From the NCBI GenBank assembly GCA_046290575.1, contig JBKAGX010000002.1, positions 62,001 to 126,000 on the forward strand: a stretch of DNA of 64,000 nucleotides. The letters are read 5' to 3'. This stretch comes from JANQQJ01 sp046290575 (GTDB lineage: Bacteria; Pseudomonadota; Alphaproteobacteria; SMXS01). A program made the position numbers and the translations under genes. The stretch's first letter is position 1. Every line of letters starts with the position of its first letter. The notes under the pieces were generated by a model that ran no database searches, had not been told where the DNA came from, and saw only the letters and a program-made list of their open reading frames with translations. Positions 58,522 to 64,000 of this stretch are shown here, in pieces.

Positions 58522-60873
58522 TTACTCCGCGGCCTGACGGGTACCGTCCTGGATCGCCTGCCAGACCTTCAGCGGCGTCGCAGGCATGTCGATGGCGGTT
58601 ACACCATACTCCCGCAGCGCATCCAGAATCGCATTGATCGACGATGGGCAGGCCCCGATGGTGCCGGCTTCGCCGCAGCCCTTGATCCCATAGGGATTGG
58701 TCTTGCACAGGATCTCGTTGTAGCTGAAGTCGATGTCGCAGATGTCGTCAGCACGCGGCATGCCGTAATCCATGAACGATCCGGTCATCAGCTGGGCTGT
58801 TTCAGGGTCATAAACGCAGTTTTCGGTAAGAGACTGGCCCAGACCCTGTACCACGCCGCCGTGCACCTGGCCGGCGACCAGCATCGGGTTGATCACCTTG
58901 CCGAAGTCATCGACGACCGTGTAACCGACGACGTCGGTCTTGCCGGTTTCCGGATCGATCTCGACCTCGCAGATGTGACAGCCGTTCGGGAAGGTCGAGG
59001 TGCTGTATTCGTAAACGCCTGAAGAGTTCAGGCCATCGACGAACATCTCTTTGAAGTCGCCTGGCAGGTCATCGACCTCACGTGCCTTGGCGGCGACTTC
59101 CATGATACCGACGGACTTGTTGGTGCCCGGCACCTTGAACAGGCCCTCTTCAAAGTCGATGTTTTGAGGTTCTTCTTCCAGCATCAGGGAGGCAATGATC
59201 TTGCCCTTCTTGATGACCTCGTTAGAGGTTTCCTGGAACGCGCCAGCGGCCATGTAAAGCGAGTGTGAGCCGCCGGTGCCGCCACCGCTCTTGACCCGGT
59301 CGGTGTCGCCCTGCACGAGGGTCACGTTCTCGAACGGGACGCCCAGCTGGTCGACCACGACCTGCGCCCAGGCGGTCTCATGGCCCTGACCGTTGGACAT
59401 GGTGCCGGTGATGATCTCGACCTTGTCGTCCTCAAGGAAGTTGATTTCGGCCGCTTCGCTGGGGCCGCCCAGCGTACATTCGATGTAGTAGGCCATGCCG
59501 ATACCACGCAGCTTGCCGCGGGTACGGGACTCGGCTTTGCGTGCCTCGAACGTGTCCCAACCGGCATTGCGCTTGGCGTCTTCCATATTCCGGTTGTATT
59601 CGCCGGTATCGAAAACAAAGCTCAACGGATGCTGATAAGGCATGTCTTCAGGCGGAATGAAGTTGATGGCGCGGAATTCGTCCTGGCTGAGCCCCAGTTC
59701 GGCCGCGGCAGCATCGACCGCGCGTTCGATAATGTAGGCGCTTTCCGGGCGGCCGGCGCCGCGATAGGCGTCGACCGGCACTGTATTGGAGAAGACGCCG
59801 GTGACAGCGACATGGATTGCGGGGATCTTGTAGACACCACCCAGAATACGGCCGGGCGAGGCCGTCGCGATGAAAGGCGCGAACTGCGACAGATAGGCGC
59901 CCAGGTTGCAGCGATTATGCACCCGCATGCCCTGAATACGGTTATCTGAGTCTATCGCCAGCTCGACATGGGTCAGCCAGTCGCGGCCCATGCTGTCGCC
60001 CTGGAAAGCTTCCGAACGCTCACCGGTCCACTTCACGGGACGGCCGATTTTCTTGGACGCCCAAAGCACGAGCGCCTGTTCAGGATAGGCGAAAGTCTTC
60101 ATGCCGAAGCCACCGCCGACGTCGGCTGTAAACACCCGCAGTTTTGCCGGGTCAGTCTTCAGCACCATGCCGGCCAGAATACCCTGCAGGCTGTTGGCAC
60201 CCTGTGTTGACGTACGCAGTGTATAGCTCTCATCGGAGGCGTCGTAGTCCCCCAGTGCAGCACGTGGTTCCATCGCATTAACAACAACGCGATTATGAAC
60301 AAGGTCCAGCTTGGTGACGTGGGCTGCGCTATCAAACGCGGCCTTGACCGCCGCGTCATCGCCCATGGCCCACTCCAGGCAAACGTTGCCGGGTGCCTGG
60401 TCCCAGACCAGCGGTGCGCCATCGGCTTCAGCCGTTTCGATGGTGCCCACTGCGGGCAATTCCTCGTAATCCACCTCAATCATCTCGGCGGCATCTTTGG
60501 CCTGGTTGACGGTCTCGGCGATCACAAAGGCGACCGTGTCACCGACGAAGCGGACCCGGTCACTTTGCAGTAACGCCCGTGGCGGCATGACGATCTCGCT
60601 GCCGTCGGCATTCGGGACAGGGGCCAGGCAGGGCAGGGTGCCCAGGCCATCAGCCTCGACATCGGCGCCTGTCAGCACCGCGATCACACCGGGGGCGTCC
60701 TTGGCCATCGATGTGTCGATGCTGTTGATCTTCGCGTGGCCGAAGGGAGACCGCAGCACAACGGCGTGCGCCTGACCTGACAGATTCAGATCGTCCGTAT
60801 AGGCACCCGTGCCCGTGATGAACCGAACGTCTTCGACGCGCTTGACCGGTTGCCCGATACCGAATTTCTGCAT
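58522..60873 (-). CDS. coxL: Molybdenum hydroxylase large subunit, form II CoxL-like
   Basis: The 783 residues start at MQKFGIGQPVKRVEDVRFIT, chosen because GGGAGG precedes the ATG at 60873; the open frame continues into the membrane protein gene and is not real there. The active-site loop reads A369-Y-R-G-A-G-R375, the form II signature, not the form I Cys-containing loop of true CO dehydrogenases. The catalytic Glu is E735 in GCGEAGTIG. It binds MCD molybdopterin. The substrate is probably not CO and remains unknown. It begins the coxL-xdhC-mocA operon and is encoded opposite to coxGSM. Confidence 0.92.
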   Translation of the reverse strand: MQKFGIGQPVKRVEDVRFITGTGAYTDDLNLSGQAHAVVLRSPFGHAKINSIDTSMAKDAPGVIAVLTGADVEADGLGTLPCLAPVPNADGSEIVMPPRALLQSDRVRFVGDTVAFVIAETVNQAKDAAEMIEVDYEELPAVGTIETAEADGAPLVWDQAPGNVCLEWAMGDDAAVKAAFDSAAHVTKLDLVHNRVVVNAMEPRAALGDYDASDESYTLRTSTQGANSLQGILAGMVLKTDPAKLRVFTADVGGGFGMKTFAYPEQALVLWASKKIGRPVKWTGERSEAFQGDSMGRDWLTHVELAIDSDNRIQGMRVHNRCNLGAYLSQFAPFIATASPGRILGGVYKIPAIHVAVTGVFSNTVPVDAYRGAGRPESAYIIERAVDAAAAELGLSQDEFRAINFIPPEDMPYQHPLSFVFDTGEYNRNMEDAKRNAGWDTFEARKAESRTRGKLRGIGMAYYIECTLGGPSEAAEINFLEDDKVEIITGTMSNGQGHETAWAQVVVDQLGVPFENVTLVQGDTDRVKSGGGTGGSHSLYMAAGAFQETSNEVIKKGKIIASLMLEEEPQNIDFEEGLFKVPGTNKSVGIMEVAAKAREVDDLPGDFKEMFVDGLNSSGVYEYSTSTFPNGCHICEVEIDPETGKTDVVGYTVVDDFGKVINPMLVAGQVHGGVVQGLGQSLTENCVYDPETAQLMTGSFMDYGMPRADDICDIDFSYNEILCKTNPYGIKGCGEAGTIGACPSSINAILDALREYGVTAIDMPATPLKVWQAIQDGTRQAAE

Positions 60874-60995
60874 GAAAATGCCTCCCGAGGGATCAGTGGA
60901 ATCAGCGCACCCTGCCGCGCCAACATTGAACCCAGTGAGATAGGCCAAAACGCCGCGCAGTTCAATCTGAACGACACTTTTGCGGTGGGCTTGTT

Positions 60996-61769
60996 TCAGT
61001 CCTGCATAACGTGGCGCAGCGCCAGTCCCATGATTGCCGCCATCACGGTAATCGATAGGGTGACCATCAATGCTTGTGCCAACCCGGCCGAAATTATGGC
61101 GCCTATGGCCGTCAATATTTGCACCAGAACACCCCCCAGGAAGGTAACAGCGAATGTTGCCACAATCAGCGTCAGGGCCAACTGTGGCCGAAACGCCGTG
61201 ATTCGGCCGCGTTGTTCCGAGGTGCCCAGCGGCCGCGTGTCCGTTGCGATTTCGGCCAAGGGCAAGAAAAATAGCGCAAATGCGCCTGTCACGGCCGCCG
61301 AAATCAGCAGGACGATCAGTGCCGTAGCCCCCGTGGAGAGCGATCCGGTGCCGACAGCCATCATGCCCGCCAGAAACGATATGGGAACAAGCCCTATCAG
61401 GCCCGCCGCAATCATGTATCCGAGCGTCTTGAGCATTTGGCCGATAAAGGTGCGGATGGGTTGCTGAAATGCGGCAGGTGTGCCCAGCAGTGCGATGCGC
61501 ATCCAAATGACAAAGGTGGCAGCAGACAACACGCCCAAAATCGCCAGCGCAACAAGCATGCGAACCGGGTCAATTGCGACCTCCACGGTCGCATTCGGGT
61601 CGGCGATTTCCGGCTGGGCCATAATGTCAAAGCCCATGCTCGCCGCCAGCAGCGCGCCAGGAACCAGCAGCGCCGTTGTCACCAGGAAAGCGAGTACCCG
61701 GTCCCAATGCAGGCGTGCCGCCTCGACAATCAGGCGAATCATAATCGGCTGCTGGGGGCTGGTGCTCAT
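60996..61769 (-). CDS. Multi-pass membrane protein of unknown function
   Basis: The 257 residues contain about six hydrophobic segments (near 25-44, 67-90, 110-130, 134-160, 176-200 and 205-250) and an acidic soluble loop (QPEIADPNATVEVAIDP). A Yip1-like or DUF-type fold is possible but I cannot fix it. GGACCGAT precedes the ATG. The C-terminal end HVMQD is polar. It is divergent from nothing nearby and lies 122 bases from the coxL start on the same strand; linkage to the operon is doubtful. Confidence 0.7.
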   Translation of the reverse strand: MSTSPQQPIMIRLIVEAARLHWDRVLAFLVTTALLVPGALLAASMGFDIMAQPEIADPNATVEVAIDPVRMLVALAILGVLSAATFVIWMRIALLGTPAAFQQPIRTFIGQMLKTLGYMIAAGLIGLVPISFLAGMMAVGTGSLSTGATALIVLLISAAVTGAFALFFLPLAEIATDTRPLGTSEQRGRITAFRPQLALTLIVATFAVTFLGGVLVQILTAIGAIISAGLAQALMVTLSITVMAAIMGLALRHVMQD

Positions 61770-61813
61770 ATCGGTCCGGTCCGGTTCAACGAAAGCATAT
61801 CCGCTGACACTAC

Positions 61814-63078
61814 CTAATCGACCGCAGGCATATATTCAAATGCCCCGATGTCAGGAGCGCCTCCTTGCGGGCGCTTGGTTCCGTCATGGTCGACCGTCAG
61901 GCGGTGCAAAATTGGCGCGGCCCGGTCGATAACGCCAGGGGCGCGGCCTGTCAGACGGAAATCATGGTCCGCCGGATTGACGAACCAGCTGTCGGCATCG
62001 TTCGGATCAATGACCAGATTGCCCATGGTTGTTGTTCCGCCGTGATTGGCCTGCTCAATCGGTTGATCCATCAGATTGTTGGCGATCAGGGCCTCGTTTC
62101 TTGCCGCCTGCCTGCTTCGGTGTTTGCCCAGAAGAATCGATCGACCATTGCGCATCAGGGTATTGTGGAGCACTAGACCGCCAGCGACGTCTGCCAGCAC
62201 GATCCCAATATCATGATTGCCGATGATCAGATTGTTGCGAACCACGCCCCCTTCGTGCTCCGGCGTCTCCATACCTTCGCCGCCATAGACGATGCCAATA
62301 TGACAATTCTCTATCCGGTTGCGCTCAATGATGGTGCGCCGGGACAGGCTTTTCATTTGGATGCAGGACCCGCGGTCATAATAGGAAGCAGGCTGTTCGG
62401 TCGGCGTATTGATGCTGTGGATGTGGTTGCCTCTGATCACGAAATCGTCACAACGGTTGCAGTCCACTCCTTGGAAGTTTCCGCCGGGTGGGTGAGACGT
62501 ATGGAAGATCTCGTTATCCAGAATCGCGATATGTGCGGGCCGGTTTGGCTCATCCGCGCCCGATCCCTTGATTTCCGCGTGGCTGTTTAGGGGCCGGGTT
62601 CGGTGGTTGTCGTAGATGCGGCTGCCCTGAATTGTAATGTGCCGGGCACCCTGATCGAAGAAGACGCCGTGATAGCCGCCGCCGTGATATCCAGGCCGGA
62701 AACGACGATATGGCTTGCCCCGGTGAATTTCAGCGTGATGGCTGTGTTTTCACCCTGGAGAACTACGGTGCCCGGTCCTGCCGCCGGACCGATGCGGATC
62801 GGTTGTGACGCCGTACCGTTTGTTTGAGGCCCCAGCCGGAAGGCGCCCTTATAGGTGCCGGGTGCCAGCTGGATAGTCTGGCCCGGGCGCGCCGTATTCA
62901 GCGCTGCCTGGAAGCCGTCGGCATCCTCCACCGTTTTCACTGTGTCGGAGCAGGCGGCGAGAAAGAGGCAGGCGGCCAGGGTTCTTATCAGGGCGCGGCG
63001 CGGCTGGAGAACCCCGCTCACAAGGTCACGGAGACCAGCCGCCTTCAGGTCGAACCGTTCAGATTGCACCATGGCCAT
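61814..63078 (-). pseudogene. Right-handed parallel beta-helix lipoprotein gene with apparent one-base deletion
   Basis: The N-terminal frame (63078 to the TAA at 62587) encodes a lipoprotein with lipobox Cys43 (LFLAACSD) and the start of a beta-helix (GQTIQLAPGTYKGAF). The C-terminal part continues in another frame from about 62680 (GGYHGVFFDQGARHITIQGS) to the TAG at 61814, with coils such as VVRNNLIIGNHDIGIVLADV and the ending DIGAFEYMPAVD. Adding one base in the GC-rich ACGGCGGCGGC near 62680 restores a single 421-residue frame. Whether this is a true mutation, programmed shift or sequencing error cannot be told. GGAAGGG precedes the ATG. Intact relatives are secreted polysaccharide-binding or lyase-like proteins. 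Confidence 0.8.
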
Positions 63079-63140
63079 GGGCGGCCCTTCCCGCTGCAGT
63101 TGTTCACACCTTATCCATCACAGCCGCTGACGGAAAGCTG

Positions 63141-64000
63141 TCAGAAACTGGCGCTGATCCCGCCGAACAATGTGCGTGCCTGTCCCGGTTTTAGCTCCTC
63201 CCCGGCGAACCGGTTGAACCTGCCATTGGTGGCGTAGCGCTCATTCAACAGATTGTGCAGGCGCAGATAGAGTTCGAAGCCGCCCTCGATATGAACGCTG
63301 CCTCTTATATGGACCAGATCATGTCCGCCATAGGTGCGGGTGTTGTTGTCGTCGAGAAAGTAGGAGCCCAGATGCTGGTACTCGACCTCCAGCACGCCGC
63401 CATTCAGGAAGCCCGGACGCCATGTCAGGCGGGCATTGCCAATATCCCTGGGTGCGCGGTTGATCGTGTTGCCCGATAGATCGACGCTGCCGACCGGCAT
63501 CCACTCGACAAAGAAGTGGTCATTATAGGCGTAGGCCCCGGCCAGGGTCAGGCTATCGGTGATGTCGATTGACAGGCCAACTTCGATGCCCCGGTGCCTC
63601 GTCCTGCCTGCATTTCTGATGTCTCGAACACCGGTTTCGTCATTGGTGAATACCAGGATGTCGTCCCGCAATGTCATCGTATAGAGCGACAACTCGAACG
63701 CCACCCGGTCGCCCAGATTGCCGCGCAAGCCGACCTCAAAACTGTCGGATTTAACGGGTTTCAGGTCTGTCGACAGAGTCGACCGGCCGGGACGAAACAG
63801 TTGCTGGGCTGTGGGCGTTCTGAAACCGCGCTTATAAGAAAAGAAGGCGTTCAGAGCCTCTGTCACATCATAGGTGAAACCGGCTTTCGGGCTGACCGAA
63901 CTGAAATCCAGTTTCTGGCTGGGCGGGCGGTTGTGCAGCGCGGTGGGGTCAATGACCGTTGTCAGATTGTTGGTGTAGTCAAACTCTGCATAGTCAAAGC
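63141..64000 (-). CDS. TonB-dependent outer-membrane receptor, C-terminal barrel, 5' end beyond window
   Basis: About 286 codons are visible to the window edge, all in one frame. Sequence such as FDYAEFDYTNN, SPKAGFTYDVTEALNAFFSY, KRGFRTPTAQQLFRPGRST, SFEVGLRGNLGDRVAFELSL and the ending LNERYATNGRFNRF...RTLFGGISASF is the C-terminal beta-barrel of TonB receptors, with terminal Phe for outer-membrane assembly. Ligand and plug domain are not visible. By family it imports siderophores, cobalamin or large organic molecules. It lies just upstream of the beta-helix lipoprotein gene on the same strand, 62 bases away, so a shared carbohydrate-uptake role is possible. Confidence 0.88.
   Translation of the reverse strand, partial: FDYAEFDYTNNLTTVIDPTALHNRPPSQKLDFSSVSPKAGFTYDVTEALNAFFSYKRGFRTPTAQQLFRPGRSTLSTDLKPVKSDSFEVGLRGNLGDRVAFELSLYTMTLRDDILVFTNDETGVRDIRNAGRTRHRGIEVGLSIDITDSLTLAGAYAYNDHFFVEWMPVGSVDLSGNTINRAPRDIGNARLTWRPGFLNGGVLEVEYQHLGSYFLDDNNTRTYGGHDLVHIRGSVHIEGGFELYLRLHNLLNERYATNGRFNRFAGEELKPGQARTLFGGISASF

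Noticed and set aside
60874..61506. N-terminal extension of the coxL frame by about 210 codons
   Set aside because: The extension overlaps the membrane protein gene in another frame and looks non-protein (Arg/His/Gly-rich). The ATG at 60873 has GGGAGG.
1..64000. CRISPR arrays, tRNA or rRNA genes, insertion sequences, prophage genes
   Set aside because: No spaced identical repeats, cloverleaf or rRNA-like sequence, transposase or integrase frame was seen. The repeats inside the giant gene are coding and vary, unlike CRISPR.

Overview
The window reads as chromosomal DNA from an alphaproteobacterium, probably an aerobic, ubiquinone-using oxidiser of aromatic, alicyclic or other hydrophobic compounds. 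This rests on gene content: a Coq4-type ubiquinone protein, two Rieske oxygenases, two molybdenum hydroxylase systems, three PQQ-type quinoproteins, crotonase/MaoC/acyl-CoA dehydrogenase genes, a TonB-dependent receptor and lipoproteins with an ordinary lipobox. I cannot name the order or genus. There is no rRNA, tRNA, CRISPR array, insertion sequence or phage gene. Gene density is high, with many 4-base overlaps (ATGA, TTGA, TGATG).

Left part (1-31185). A truncated PQQ sugar dehydrogenase at the edge is followed by a von Willebrand A protein plus MaoC pair, an alpha/beta hydrolase convergent with Coq4, a Tyr/His-rich lipoprotein, a VOC protein, a rhomboid protease with a COG2403-type P-loop protein, and an M20 amidohydrolase. 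Next come a Rieske oxygenase with a tandem NTF2-fold protein, an SDR/S9 peptidase operon, a Tat-exported isoquinoline-oxidoreductase-like molybdenum enzyme, and a solitary pstB with a Pho-box-like site. Two tandem quinohemoproteins of the polyvinyl-alcohol-dehydrogenase type share an operon with a membrane aspartic protease. An MBOAT/SGNH acyl-transfer pair, a second Rieske oxygenase, a thioesterase and a crotonase follow.

Centre (31186-46390). One gene of about 14.7 kb encodes a self-secreting (type Va) autotransporter of about 4,900 residues. It has a signal peptide, a very long Asp/Gly/Asn-rich beta-helical passenger, acidic cassettes near its end and a C-terminal 12-strand-type beta-barrel ending in Phe. 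A strong intrinsic terminator follows it. This is the most striking object in the window.

Right part (46391-64000). Acyl-CoA dehydrogenase, threonine dehydratase, SDR, amidase and a 3-hydroxyisobutyrate-dehydrogenase-type gene precede a CO-dehydrogenase-like (form II) molybdenum hydroxylase split over two convergent operons: coxG-coxS-coxM plus methyltransferase and VOC on the plus strand, and coxL-xdhC-molybdopterin/MocA fusion on the minus strand. The window ends with a membrane protein, a beta-helix lipoprotein gene broken by an apparent one-base deletion, and the 3' part of a TonB-dependent receptor gene.

Taken together, the periplasm seems rich in oxidising enzymes (PQQ, heme c, molybdenum), with CoA-linked ring oxidation and beta-oxidation in the cytoplasm. 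The pathway substrates cannot be read from the sequence.
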